Numbered from the stretch's first letter, positions 43,660-52,557 are shown. The stretch is 64,000 bases of DNA from Nocardia carnea NBRC 14403 (GCF_000308515.1 NZ_BAFV01000039.1:1-64000); one strand, 5' to 3'. Numbers and translations: made by a program. Notes: generated from the sequence alone by a model not told the origin.

Positions 43660-43675
43660 TATGCAATCGATCCCA
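43660..43675. promoter_or_regulatory. LacI-type operator 2 (lacI/dapA-like divergent promoter)
   Basis: TATGCAATCGATCCCA, an exact inverted copy of operator 1. It lies 53 bp before the start of 43729 and 80 bp before the lacI start, suitable for control of the operon and autoregulation. Confidence 0.85.
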
Positions 43676-43728
43676 CTAATGTCGTAGATCGACCGATTCT
43701 CGAATTCATTTCTTTCGGAAGGCTCTCT

Positions 43729-44688
43729 ATGAATCGCGATGATGTCGCGTGGTCCGGATACTGGCCCGCCGCCCCGACCCCGTTCACCCGGTCGGGCGCC
43801 GTCGATACCGATGCCCTCACGGCACTGATCAACCTCTACGCGGAGATGGCGGTGCACGGGGTACTCGTCAACGGAAGTACGGGTGAGTGGTTCAGCCAGT
43901 CCGCCGACGAACGCCGGACCGTCGCCGAAGTGGCCATCGACGCGGTGGCGGGCCGATTCCCCGTGGTGATCGGGGTAAGTGCCTATACGGCCCGGCAATC
44001 CGCCGAACTGGCAGTCCACGCCGCATCGGCCGGCGCGGACGGGGTGCTGGCGACACCCCCGCCCTACGTGCACACCTCGGGCGACGAAACCGTGCAGTAC
44101 TACCACGCCGTCTCCACAGCAACGACCCTGCCGTTCATGGTGTACAACTGGCCCCGCGGAGTCGCGCTGGATATGGGGACGATTCCGGGGCTGTTCTCCC
44201 GGCTGGCCGACCTGGACAATGTCGTGGCGATCAAGGACAGCACCGGCGACTGGCTGTCGATGCTGGATACGGTCGAGGCGGTATCGGATCGGGTACGGGT
44301 GTTCGGGAGTTTCCTGCACCGACGGGGTCTCGCGGCCCTGCTCGAACTCGGCGGCGACGGGAACATCGACGGTGGTGGCGTGGGCGCCCCCTTCGCGGTG
44401 CCCTACTATCGCGCGGTCGCGGCCCGCGACGGCGCGACGGCCCGGGAATGGGTGGACAGGTACCGAGCTCTCTCCGGCCGCCTGATCAACGCCGACTACA
44501 GCGGTGTATACGCCTCGCCCATCCCCCAGCTGAAAGCAGTGATGAACCTGCTGGAACAGCCGGGCGGCGAGGTCCGTGAACCGCTGCTGCCGGTCACGGA
44601 CCCGGTAACACTCGACGCACTGCGTGCCGTTATCGCCGATTCCGGGATCGCCGACGCGTCCGCCCCTGCGGGAGCCGGCCGTGGCTGA
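43729..44688 (+). CDS. dihydrodipicolinate synthase/N-acetylneuraminate lyase family protein
   Basis: 319 residues from ATG 43729 (GGAAGG upstream). Class I aldolase barrel: AAPTPFTRSGAVDTDALTAL, GVLVNGSTGEWFSQSADER, the Tyr in FMVYNWPRG and the Schiff-base Lys near residue 168 in VVAIKDSTGDW. The family includes lyases, dehydratases and deaminases acting on 2-keto acids; the exact reaction cannot be read from sequence. First gene of a four-gene operon with overlaps (44681, 46223) and operator 2 upstream. Being outside lysine biosynthesis context, a catabolic role is inferred. Confidence 0.92.
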   Translation: MNRDDVAWSGYWPAAPTPFTRSGAVDTDALTALINLYAEMAVHGVLVNGSTGEWFSQSADERRTVAEVAIDAVAGRFPVVIGVSAYTARQSAELAVHAASAGADGVLATPPPYVHTSGDETVQYYHAVSTATTLPFMVYNWPRGVALDMGTIPGLFSRLADLDNVVAIKDSTGDWLSMLDTVEAVSDRVRVFGSFLHRRGLAALLELGGDGNIDGGGVGAPFAVPYYRAVAARDGATAREWVDRYRALSGRLINADYSGVYASPIPQLKAVMNLLEQPGGEVREPLLPVTDPVTLDALRAVIADSGIADASAPAGAGRG

Positions 44689-45826
44689 TCTCGACGCTGT
44701 GATCATCGGCGCGGGGATCGTGGGCGCGGCAACAACATTGGCTTTGACTCGCTCGGGGCTGCGCGTCGCCGTTCTCGACCGCACGGCCCCCAACACCGCG
44801 GGGTCCGGCACCACCGCCGGGAACCTGCACATCCAGACCATCCACACCCGGCGTCCCGGGCAGGGCACCGCCGTCGACGTCGAAAAACTGCTGCCTCTGC
44901 AGAAGTCGACGAGCGAATTGTGGGATGTGCTCGGCGACACCGTACCCGGCCTCGGCCTCAATCGCTGCGGTGGATTCATGGTCGCCGAGACCGAGGAACA
45001 AGTTCACGCCCTGCACACCAAACACCGGTGGGAACAGTCGGCGGGCATACCCACCGAAGTGCTCACCGGTGACGCAGCACGGCGTGCACTGCCGCTGCTC
45101 GGACCGACCGTGGAAGCCGCGACCTGGTGCGCGTGGGACGGATTCGCCGAACCCGATATGGCCGGGCCCGCGCTGCTGCAGCAGGCAGTCGCCGAAGGCG
45201 CACACCTGTACCCCGGCACACCGGTTACCGGCCTGGGGCGTGCGGGTGAGCAATGGTGTGTGAGCACGCCCGGGGAATCCTGGCGGGCCCCCGTGGTGAT
45301 CGATGCGGCCGGCCCGTGGATGGCCACAATCGCCGCGTTGGCCGGCGTGCCCCTGGACCTGACACCCACCTCGCTGCAGATGCACGCGCTGGCCGCCGAG
45401 CCGGATGCACTCCGGGTGCTGGTCCAGCATGTCGGCGAGGGTATGTCGATCAAACAGGATCGGCGTCATCGGCTCGTCCTCGGCGGGGGCTGGCCCGCCG
45501 GTCCGTTCCACGACCGCGACGCCGCGCCGCTGCGCGACGACAGCACAGCGGGAAATCTCGCCCAGGTGGAGCGGCTGCTACCCGCCCTCTACCGGACTCC
45601 ACTACTCGACGCCTGGACCGGGCCGGTCGTCACGACACCCGATGAGATGCCGGTCATCGGCGGAATCGACGACGTACCCGGCCTCTTCTTCGCGGGGGGC
45701 ACCTACTCGTTCACGTTCGCTCCGCTGTGGGCGCAAGTGATCACCGCGATAGTGCACGGGAACACACCCGATCTCGATATTTCCGCCTTCTCCCCCGCCC
45801 GCCTCGTCCGGCAACCGACACACTGA
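44681..45826 (+). CDS. FAD-dependent amino acid oxidase/dehydrogenase (DAO family)
   Basis: 381 residues from GTG 44681, which overlaps the lyase gene by 8 bp; GGGAG lies 9 nt before. ADP-binding fold VIIGAGIVGAATTLALTRSG, LDRTAPNTAGSGTTAGNLH (FAD loop), and C-terminal TPDEMPVIGGIDDVPGLFFA with GGTYSFTFAPLWAQ. The DAO family oxidises C-N bonds of glycine, D-amino acids, sarcosine or imino acids. With the importer of amino-acid type this suggests oxidative deamination of the imported compound or of a product. Second gene of the operon. Confidence 0.9.
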   Translation: MADLDAVIIGAGIVGAATTLALTRSGLRVAVLDRTAPNTAGSGTTAGNLHIQTIHTRRPGQGTAVDVEKLLPLQKSTSELWDVLGDTVPGLGLNRCGGFMVAETEEQVHALHTKHRWEQSAGIPTEVLTGDAARRALPLLGPTVEAATWCAWDGFAEPDMAGPALLQQAVAEGAHLYPGTPVTGLGRAGEQWCVSTPGESWRAPVVIDAAGPWMATIAALAGVPLDLTPTSLQMHALAAEPDALRVLVQHVGEGMSIKQDRRHRLVLGGGWPAGPFHDRDAAPLRDDSTAGNLAQVERLLPALYRTPLLDAWTGPVVTTPDEMPVIGGIDDVPGLFFAGGTYSFTFAPLWAQVITAIVHGNTPDLDISAFSPARLVRQPTH

Positions 45827-45839
45827 AAGGACCGTTCCC

Positions 45840-46226
45840 ATGGCAATTGTCACGATGTTCGTCAATGGGCAGGCGATGTCCGGCGGCACCCTGCACGATG
45901 CGCTGCACCGGGCCCGATTCCTCGGCCGGGTCGATACCGCTCCGCGGTACCGGTTCTACTCGGTTCGCGACGAATTCCCCGGCCTGCACCCGGTCACCAG
46001 CGGGGGCGTCTCCGTGCCGGGTGAACTCTACGAAGTCGAGTACGACGTCCTCCGCGAAGAACTGCTCCCGCGGGAGCCCGAGGAGCTCGAACTGGGCGTG
46101 ATCGAGCTGGCGGACGGCAGCGGATCGCTGTCGATGCGGATGCGCAGCAATGCCCTGGATGTACCGGGCGTGACCGATATCAGCGACCGCGGTGGATGGG
46201 TCGCCTACCGGAAGGCGACGCGATGA
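45840..46226 (+). CDS. gamma-glutamylcyclotransferase-fold protein (allophanate hydrolase C-terminal-like)
   Basis: 128 residues from ATG 45840 (GAAAGG 8 nt upstream). The segment VFVNGQAMSGG-like start (MFVNGQAMSGGTLHDAL), YRFYSVRDEFPGLHPVTSGG and VSVPGELYEVEYDVLREELL match the cyclotransferase fold in the form found at the end of allophanate hydrolases, where it decarboxylates N-carboxyurea. Here it is a free-standing protein. Its stop overlaps the dihydropyrimidinase start (ATGA), so the two are coupled. A role on a ureide or cyclic amide is inferred. Confidence 0.8.
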   Translation: MAIVTMFVNGQAMSGGTLHDALHRARFLGRVDTAPRYRFYSVRDEFPGLHPVTSGGVSVPGELYEVEYDVLREELLPREPEELELGVIELADGSGSLSMRMRSNALDVPGVTDISDRGGWVAYRKATR

Positions 46227-47623
46227 AGGTCGTCCGTGGTGGCACTGTCGTCGAATCCCACTGGTCGGCACCGGCGGATCTGCTGATCGAGGACGGCACG
46301 ATCGCAGCTGTCCTCGCCCCTGGCACCGATATCGATCCCGCGGCCGAGATCATCGACGCGACCGGGAAACTCGTCATGCCCGGCGGGGTCGACCCGCACT
46401 GCCATGTCGGGTTCACCTCCGGTGAGTTCACCTCGCTGGACTCCTACCGCGAATGCACCACGGCCGCGGTGTTCGGCGGTACTACCACGATCATCGATTT
46501 CGCCATCCCGCGGCCGGGTCAGGAACCACTCGACGCCGCCGAGAAGCAGCGCGCGAAGGCATCCGAGGGGCTGTGTGATTCGGCTTTGCACGCCTGCGTC
46601 GTCGAATGGAACGACACCACCGCCGGTCAGCTCGCCACCATGGCCGGCGCCGGTATCCGCACGGTGAAGATGTTCACCACCTACGCGGGTGAGACGATGG
46701 CGAACGAGCACACCATCCTGAAGACCATGCAGACCACCCGTGATCTCGGCGGGATGGTCGTGATCCACTGCGAATCGGACGCCATCGTCACGGAAGCACA
46801 GAATCTCGCGGCGGCGAGTGCGGCTATCGACGCGTCGCGGATGTCGCTCACCCGGCCAGAGCTGGCCGAAACCGCTTCGGTCGCGGCGATCCTGGCGATC
46901 GCGGAATCACAACAGGCACCCGTGTACTTCGTCCACCAATCGACCCCGGCAGCCGTCGAGCTGGTCGCGGAGGCACGGCAACGTGGTTTGGTCGCCTTCA
47001 CCGAATCCGTGGCCCACCATCTCGTTCTCGACGATTCCCGGTACCGCGGCGAACATCCGGAGCGCTTCGTCTGCTGTCCGCCGCTACGCTCGGCCGATAT
47101 CGTCGAAGGGCTCGGCCGGCATCTGTTCACCGGCCACATCACCACCATCGGCTCCGACCACTGCTGCTACGACACGGCACAGAAAAACGTGCACAGGCAT
47201 GATGTCCGCCATATGCCGAACGGTCTGCCCGGCGTCGAAACACGTCTCCCGGTGATCTATTCCCACTATGTCGATCGGCTGGGCCTGTCCCCGAGCCGTT
47301 TCGTGGAACTCACCTCGGCCAACCCCGCCCGCACCAACGGTTTGTATCCGCGGAAGGGTTCACTGATGCCGGGCGCCGACGCCGATATCGCGATCTGGGA
47401 CCCGGATCTGGAGTGGACGGTGACGGTCGACGCCCTGCACATGGCGACGGACTACACCCCGTACGAAGGCTGCCGTTTACGAGGTAAACCGACCACCGTA
47501 CTCGTCCGGGGCACGGTGGTCGTGCACGACGGCGAGCTCGCCGACCCCACACCCCGGGGACGGCATCTCGAGGCAGCGCCACTCGACTTCGACGCTGCTC
47601 CGAACAGCAGCCCGATGCTGTAG
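46223..47623 (+). CDS. dihydropyrimidinase/hydantoinase-like amidohydrolase
   Basis: 466 residues from ATG 46223. Metal sites: DPHCHVGF (HxH), the carboxylatable Lys near residue 148 in TVKMFTTY, VIHCESD, VYFVHQST and the Asp in GSDHCCY. C-terminal part NPARTNGLYPRKGSLMPGAD and VDALHMATDYTPYEGCRLRG as in dihydropyrimidinases. Two zinc ions and hydrolysis of a cyclic diamide (dihydropyrimidine or hydantoin) are expected. One ligand motif varies (DHCCY in place of DHAPF-like), so the true substrate may not be a pyrimidine. Last gene of the LacI-controlled operon. Confidence 0.9.
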   Translation: MKVVRGGTVVESHWSAPADLLIEDGTIAAVLAPGTDIDPAAEIIDATGKLVMPGGVDPHCHVGFTSGEFTSLDSYRECTTAAVFGGTTTIIDFAIPRPGQEPLDAAEKQRAKASEGLCDSALHACVVEWNDTTAGQLATMAGAGIRTVKMFTTYAGETMANEHTILKTMQTTRDLGGMVVIHCESDAIVTEAQNLAAASAAIDASRMSLTRPELAETASVAAILAIAESQQAPVYFVHQSTPAAVELVAEARQRGLVAFTESVAHHLVLDDSRYRGEHPERFVCCPPLRSADIVEGLGRHLFTGHITTIGSDHCCYDTAQKNVHRHDVRHMPNGLPGVETRLPVIYSHYVDRLGLSPSRFVELTSANPARTNGLYPRKGSLMPGADADIAIWDPDLEWTVTVDALHMATDYTPYEGCRLRGKPTTVLVRGTVVVHDGELADPTPRGRHLEAAPLDFDAAPNSSPML

Positions 47624-47707
47624 GCGCGACGCCGGCGCCGACAACCGGATGGACCGTATCGGACACGTCATCGACACTCTTCGAGCCCCGACCTCGCCAT
47701 CAGCGGC

Positions 47708-47914
47708 TTGCCGTCGGATCTCCTGGTGATGGGGGGTCTCTGTCCGTCGCGTTCGTCGGTACCGGTACGTATCGCGGCGCTCTACGCCACCGGCAAACTC
47801 GCCGCACCGCACGGCGAATTCCACGCGGCGGTGACACGACTGCGCGACGCACAGGCCTTCGGCGGCCCCGGCCCGGGGCGATCGCCCGGGTGGGCCGCCG
47901 CCACCACTAGGTGA
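47708..47914 (+). pseudogene. fragment of a second kinase-STAND-TPR regulator
   Basis: The ORF contains SSVPVRIAALYATGKLAAPH, GEFHAAVTRLRDAQA. This parallels the TPR-like section of the 1118-residue regulator (QSVPVRIEALCAAGKLEAMQ, GEFPAAAARLQEARA, coded near 38887-38990) at more than half of the positions. Nothing before or after it matches, so only about 40 codons survive. The remnant suggests a deleted paralogue; it also overlaps the 3' region of the NmrA remnant. Confidence 0.6.
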
Positions 47915-47921
47915 TCCGGCA

Positions 47922-48624
47922 TCAGTACGACCGCCAACCGGCCACAGTCGCTGCCGCTGCGAACGCCGAGACATGGTCGGCGACCCACTCGGCATAGGTA
48001 CGCGGCGGCCACGACGGCGGCCTGGTCATGGGTGGTGAGCAGTTCGGGGCCGGTGAGGGTGTACACGCGCCCGGCGTGTGCCGGGAACAGAAGTGCCTCG
48101 ACCGCGACCGCCGAGACGTCACGCGGATCGACCACTCCCTGCGCGCCGGCTCCCGTGAGGTTGGAGACGGGTTGACCCGAGTGGAGAGCCGGGGCCCAGC
48201 TCAGGGTGTTCGAGGCGAACGAGCTGGGACGCAGGATGGTCCAGTCGGTGCCGCTGTCGCGAACCGCCTGCTCACCCGGTAGATGCCAGGTGCCGACTCG
48301 GCCGAGTCCCGGATCGCCGGTGCCGATCGCCGAGAGTTTCACGATTCGACGGACGCCGGCGTCCGAGGCAGCCCGCACGAGGGCGGTATCGGCGTCGATC
48401 CCCTCCGGGCCGAGCACACTCAGAACGAAAACGGCGTCCGCGCCGTCCATGGCGCCTGCAATGGCCGGGACATCGGAGTAGTCACCGCGGACGACTTCCA
48501 CTCCGCCGGGAAGATCCGCCGTTTCCGGGTTCCGGGTGACAGCCCGAACACCCTCGCCGAGTGCAGCCAGCAATCGGACGATTTCACTGCCGATGGTGCC
48601 CGTGGCACCGGTGATCAGAATCAT
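47922..48624 (-). pseudogene. NmrA-like NAD(P)-binding protein, internally deleted and frameshifted
   Basis: From ATG 48624 the frame reads MILITGATGTIGSEIVRLLA, GVEVVRGDYSDVPAIAGAMD, VRRIVKLSAIGTGDP and VDPRDVSAVAVEALLFPAHA up to LTGPELLTTHDQAAVVAA, all as in NmrA-type atypical SDRs. The family's end, RTYAEWVADHVSAFA, then follows in another frame to a stop at 47922. About 35 residues are lost at the junction near 48010. If translated in the first frame the protein would run on to 47782 with an unrelated tail. Divergent from the AraC-like gene at 48711. Confidence 0.75.
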
Positions 48625-48710
48625 GAGTACACACAGTGCCGCCGGAAAGGCCCGGGCGATAGGAAATTCCGGCACACCCGAGCAGCCGGGAACTGCCTAC
48701 AGTCGAACAG

Positions 48711-49532
48711 GTGAACACCCCGGAGACGGCCTGGCCGTCCGAGAACACCGACCTGGCCGCAACGGTGATCCCCGCGCCGGAATCGCTGCAGCCATGGCTC
48801 ACCGAGCTCGGGCGTATTCCGGCAGTGCGCGAGCGGTCCGAACCGTTCGCCCATCTCCCCCAGGCCACGACCATGATCGTGCTGCGGACCGAAGACAACG
48901 GTCCACCCGACGCCCTGGTACTGGGTGCCAGAACCAAAGCCTCATATGCCGAAGCGGCCAAACCTCTGGGCTGCCTGCGGCTGCAGCTCGCGGCCGGGGT
49001 CACTTCCGCGTTGCTCGGCGTGCGGGCCGTCGATCTCACCGACCGGGTGGTCCGGCTCGCCGACCTTCCCGGACCGGCCGCATCGCTTGCCGCCGAACTG
49101 ACCGAACTGCGCCCCGACGAGCTGTTCCCCTATCTGGAACAGCGATTGCCGCAGCGCGTCCGGGAGAGCCCGACTCAACGGTCACACCGGGGACTACTCC
49201 ACCGGGCAGTCGACACTGTATCGACGCAGCCCGCTGAGCGAAGAGTTCCCGTGCTCGCGAATTCGCTCGCCGTCAGCGAACGCCAGCTCCGCAACCTGTT
49301 CATCGCCGGAATACGAGTCTCTCCCAAACACTATGCGCGGATAGAACGCGTCCGCCGGGTGCTGACCCGCGCCGGCAGCTCGCCCTGGTCACAGCTCGCC
49401 GTGCGCACCGGCTACTACGACCATTCGCATATGACCGCCGAGTTCCGGGCCCTGATGGGCGTCACCCCCAGTTCTTTTATCGACGGTGGCCGCCCACTCG
49501 GGGATCCCTGCCGGCCACTGCCACGGGGCTGA
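48711..49532 (+). CDS. AraC-family transcriptional regulator
   Basis: 273 residues from GTG 48711. The N-terminal domain (PAPESLQPWLTELGRIPAVR, PLGCLRLQLAAGVTSALLGV) resembles DUF6597-type sensor parts. The C-terminal helix-turn-helix pair reads LANSLAVSERQLRNLFIAGI, RVSPKHYARIERVRRVL and WSQLAVRTGYYDHSHMTAEF with RALMGVTPSSF, a full AraC domain. It is divergent from the NmrA-like pseudogene, which may have been its target. Ligand unknown. Confidence 0.9.
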   Translation: MNTPETAWPSENTDLAATVIPAPESLQPWLTELGRIPAVRERSEPFAHLPQATTMIVLRTEDNGPPDALVLGARTKASYAEAAKPLGCLRLQLAAGVTSALLGVRAVDLTDRVVRLADLPGPAASLAAELTELRPDELFPYLEQRLPQRVRESPTQRSHRGLLHRAVDTVSTQPAERRVPVLANSLAVSERQLRNLFIAGIRVSPKHYARIERVRRVLTRAGSSPWSQLAVRTGYYDHSHMTAEFRALMGVTPSSFIDGGRPLGDPCRPLPRG

Positions 49533-49654
49533 CCACGCGGACCCGCGCGGAGAAAATATTCGCGGGCGGAAAAGCTCCACGCGCGCGATCATTCATGCCG
49601 TGAACGAGTACGAGACCGAAAACCGACCGCGCTTTCCTTCCGACCGGAGCGACC

Positions 49655-49816
49655 ATGCCTGCCCCTGACAACCCCGAACGCCCAGACCTCACCGGCTGGC
49701 GCCGACGCCAGCAACTCCGCCGATCCAGTGCCGCGCAACCCATCCCCTCGGGAAAGAGCTACCGGCGCAAGCCCAAACATGCGCGGGATCGGGGAATCCG
49801 CGACGCGCACCGCTGA
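49655..49816 (+). CDS. small basic protein
   Basis: A 53-residue ORF with GGAG 5 nt before ATG 49655: RPDLTGWRRRQQLRRSSAAQ, then PIPSGKSYRRKPKHARDRG. It is very rich in Arg, Lys and Pro, with no hydrophobic stretch, and may bind nucleic acid or ribosomes. No family recognised. No other frame in 49533-50093 gives a supported gene. Confidence 0.5.
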   Translation: MPAPDNPERPDLTGWRRRQQLRRSSAAQPIPSGKSYRRKPKHARDRGIRDAHR

Positions 49817-50093
49817 ATTCGCGTTCCACCGAGGATTCGCCAGGTCGTCACCGCCAGTTCACCCCTTCCGACCTGCCTTTACGCCTACGATCTCGTCATC
49901 GAGGGGAAGGTGGCGACGCGTGTTCTCGCCGTGGGCCGCTATTGGCTGACGCGATCGTTGTCCTGTGTTCCGTACTGGCGGGTGCCGGGAAATCTGCACG
50001 GCCCCGGACCGGACCGCCCGGCACGATTCGATTTGCCGATTCGCTCGCCGTCCGCTGTGATCGGTGCACGTGAGCGGAAACAGGATCGTTTCG

Positions 50094-51713
50094 ATGGCCA
50101 CCCACATGGGCGCGCTGGGTCGCCGGACGTTGTTGCAGGGCGGGGCCCTCGCCGCGGCGGGTGCTCTGACCGCGCCGGCCGCCCGCGCAGCCGTGCCGGC
50201 ATTCGGCCATGGTGTCGCTTCCGGGGATCCTTTACCCGATGGGGTGATTCTGTGGACGCGGGTGACCGTCGGCGCGGACGCGGTGCCGGGCTCCGGAATC
50301 GGCGCCCCGGCCGCCGTGCGCTGGGAGGTGGCCCAGGACCCGGGATTCACGACGATCGTGGCGTCCGGAACGGCGAACGCCACCGTAGCGGGCGACCACA
50401 CGGTGAAGGTCGATGTACGAGGTCTCGCGCCCGCACAGGACTACTGGTACCGGTTCGCGGCCCTCGGCGAAGTATCGGCCGTGGGTCGCACCCGCACGGC
50501 ACCCGCCGCCGAGGCCACTCCCGCGCGACTGCGCTTCGGCGTGGTGTCGTGCTCGAACTGGGAAGCCGGATATTTCGCCGCCTACCGGCATCTGGCCGGT
50601 CGCGACGATCTGGATGCCGTGGTCCATCTCGGCGATTACCTCTACGAATACGCGGCGGGGGCGTACGGTGGCCGTTCCGGGTCCATCCGGCGGCACGATC
50701 CGGTGCACGAGATCGTCTCGCTCGCCGACTACCGGGTTCGGCACGGTCAGTACAAAACCGATCCCGATCTCATGGCGCTGCACGCCCGGCTACCGTTCAT
50801 CTGTACGTGGGACGACCACGAGTCGGCCGATAATTCCTGGTCCGGTGGCGCCGGGAATCACGACCCCGCCACCGAGGGCGACTGGCCCGCGCGCCGGGCC
50901 GCCTCTGTGCGCGCCTACCTGGAATGGATGCCGGTACGGGCCGAGGGTACGGCGGCGGCGCCCCGGATCTACCGGCGGTTGCGGTTCGGCACTCTCGCCG
51001 AGCTGTCCATGCTGGATTTGCGCAGCTACCGCGATATCGCGCCGCATCTCGGCTCCCCGGACAGCGACGACCCGGCCCGCTCTATCACAGGGACGGCGCA
51101 AATGGATTGGCTCACGGCCGGGCTGGTATCGGGTTCGGCGCGCTGGCAGCTGGTGGGCAACTCGGTGATGATTTCGCCGCTGGTGTTCCCGCCCATGGAT
51201 CCGGCGACGACGGCCGCGGTGGCCGAGGTCCTCGGGATCCCACGGGAGGGTCTGGCACCCAACACCGATCAGTGGGACGGGTACACGGCCGACCGGCGGC
51301 GCCTGCTGACGGCCCTCACCGACCACAATGCGACGAATATCGTCTATCTCACCGGTGATATCCACAGCTCGTGGGCTTCGGACGTGCCGCTCGACGCGGC
51401 GGCCTATCCGAACGGTCCCACCGCGGGGGCGGAGTTCGTGGTCCCGTCGGTGACCTCTCTCGGGATCGGTGATCTGCTGCCCGGCCCGCCGCGCACGGGG
51501 ACGGTGGCGCTGGAGAACTCGATCCGGGCGCTCAACCGGCATATCCGCTATACCGAGCTCGATTCGCACGGTTACGGCGTGGTCGACATCGCCGCCGAAC
51601 AGGTGCGTATGGAGTGGTTCTATACGGCGGATGTCACCGACCCGGCCGCTGGGATCACTCTCGGCGCCTCCTGGCTCCTACCACATGGTGGCCGGCTTCA
51701 GCCCGGCATCTGA
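50094..51713 (+). CDS. phoD: alkaline phosphatase D, Tat-exported
   Basis: 539 residues from ATG 50094 (ATG 50064 is in frame). Tat signal MGALGRRTLLQGGALAAAG with cleavage after ARAA. The PhoD N-terminal Fn3-like domain begins FGHGVASGDPLPDGVILWTR; the metallophosphatase domain has VVSCSNWEAGYFAAYRHL, VVHLGDYLYEY, CTWDDHESADNSW and VYLTGDIHSSW, the ligands for Fe/Ca in PhoD. Acts outside the membrane, releasing phosphate from esters or teichoic-acid-like polymers. No pho box was identified. Confidence 0.93.
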   Translation: MATHMGALGRRTLLQGGALAAAGALTAPAARAAVPAFGHGVASGDPLPDGVILWTRVTVGADAVPGSGIGAPAAVRWEVAQDPGFTTIVASGTANATVAGDHTVKVDVRGLAPAQDYWYRFAALGEVSAVGRTRTAPAAEATPARLRFGVVSCSNWEAGYFAAYRHLAGRDDLDAVVHLGDYLYEYAAGAYGGRSGSIRRHDPVHEIVSLADYRVRHGQYKTDPDLMALHARLPFICTWDDHESADNSWSGGAGNHDPATEGDWPARRAASVRAYLEWMPVRAEGTAAAPRIYRRLRFGTLAELSMLDLRSYRDIAPHLGSPDSDDPARSITGTAQMDWLTAGLVSGSARWQLVGNSVMISPLVFPPMDPATTAAVAEVLGIPREGLAPNTDQWDGYTADRRRLLTALTDHNATNIVYLTGDIHSSWASDVPLDAAAYPNGPTAGAEFVVPSVTSLGIGDLLPGPPRTGTVALENSIRALNRHIRYTELDSHGYGVVDIAAEQVRMEWFYTADVTDPAAGITLGASWLLPHGGRLQPGI

Positions 51714-51840
51714 AGCCACACCCCCGCAGCCCACCGAGGCCGGCACCGCGCGCGGTGTACGCGGCACCCCCTGCCACCGGCACCGTCGCGTTGTTTCTCG
51801 ATCCGGCGAAACCCGCCGCGTGGCCACCCGGGCTTGATAT

Positions 51841-51856
51841 GCAAGTTACCACTTGC
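51841..51856. promoter_or_regulatory. inverted repeat before the ArsR-like gene
   Basis: GCAAGT-TACC-ACTTGC, a 16-bp inverted repeat, ends 13 bp before GTG 51870. CTATAGT immediately after it (51857-51863) could be part of the -10 region. It is a good candidate for autorepression by the ArsR-like protein. Confidence 0.75.
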
Positions 51857-51869
51857 CTATAGTCGACCT

Positions 51870-52151
51870 GTGCATGCCGACCAGCAACCGATCTTCAAAG
51901 CACTCGCCGATCCGACCCGCCGCGCAATTCTCGACGAACTGGCCGGCCGCGACGGGCAGACGTTGTTCGAACTGTGCGGGCGACTCACCATGAGGCACGG
52001 CCTGTCGTCCACCCGGCAGGCGATCTCCCAGCATCTGGACCAGCTGGCCGCCGCGGGCCTGGTTCGCACGCAGCGCGACGGGCGGCACAAATTTCATTAT
52101 CTGGACCGCGCACCCCTGCGTGGTCTCACCGACCGCTGGCTGGAGGAATAG
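51870..52151 (+). CDS. ArsR-family (SmtB-like) transcriptional regulator
   Basis: 93 residues from GTG 51870. Winged helix: FKALADPTRRAILDELAGRD, TRQAISQHLDQLAAAGLVRT (recognition helix) and QRDGRHKFHYLDRAPLRGLT. No metal-binding cysteine cluster is visible (only one Cys), so it is probably of the non-metal class that is often paired with VOC or SRPBCC proteins. The stop overlaps the start of the VOC gene by one base. Operator candidate at 51841-51856. Confidence 0.92.
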   Translation: MHADQQPIFKALADPTRRAILDELAGRDGQTLFELCGRLTMRHGLSSTRQAISQHLDQLAAAGLVRTQRDGRHKFHYLDRAPLRGLTDRWLEE

Positions 52152-52546
52152 TGTTGCGGATCAATGTCACCAGTGTCTACGTCGATGATCAGGCAAAAGC
52201 CCTGCGTTTCTACACCGAAATCCTCGGTTTCCGGAAGAAAACCGATGTGCCGGTGGGCGACGCCTCCTGGCTGACGGTCGTCTCCCCGGCCGAACCCGAC
52301 GGCGTCGAACTACTCCTCGAACCGACCGGCCATCCCGCGGCAAAGGTCTACAAGGAGGCCCTGGTCGAGGACGGGATCCCGTTCACCTCGTTCGCGGTCG
52401 AAGATCTCGCGGCGGAATACGAGCGGCTGAGCGGGCTGGGTGTGCGGTTCACCCAGGAACCGGTCGACTACGGCACAGTGAAAACCGCGGTATTCGACGA
52501 TACCTGCGGCAATCTCATCCAGATCGCCCAGGAAATCGCAGCCTAG
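52151..52546 (+). CDS. VOC family protein (glyoxalase/bleomycin-resistance fold)
   Basis: 131 residues from GTG 52151 (TGGAGGAA just upstream, within the ArsR stop region). VOC repeats: INVTSVYVDDQAKALRFYTE with LGFRKKTDVPVGDASWLTVV, and LVEDGIPFTSFAVEDLAAEY with FDDTCGNLIQIAQ. A classic ArsR-VOC pair in one operon. A role in detoxification or antibiotic binding is possible; the ligand is unknown. Three of the usual metal positions (His/Glu) are not obvious, but Glu in DGVELLLEP is present. Confidence 0.92.
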   Translation: MLRINVTSVYVDDQAKALRFYTEILGFRKKTDVPVGDASWLTVVSPAEPDGVELLLEPTGHPAAKVYKEALVEDGIPFTSFAVEDLAAEYERLSGLGVRFTQEPVDYGTVKTAVFDDTCGNLIQIAQEIAA

Positions 52547-52557
52547 ACCGTGGAGCT

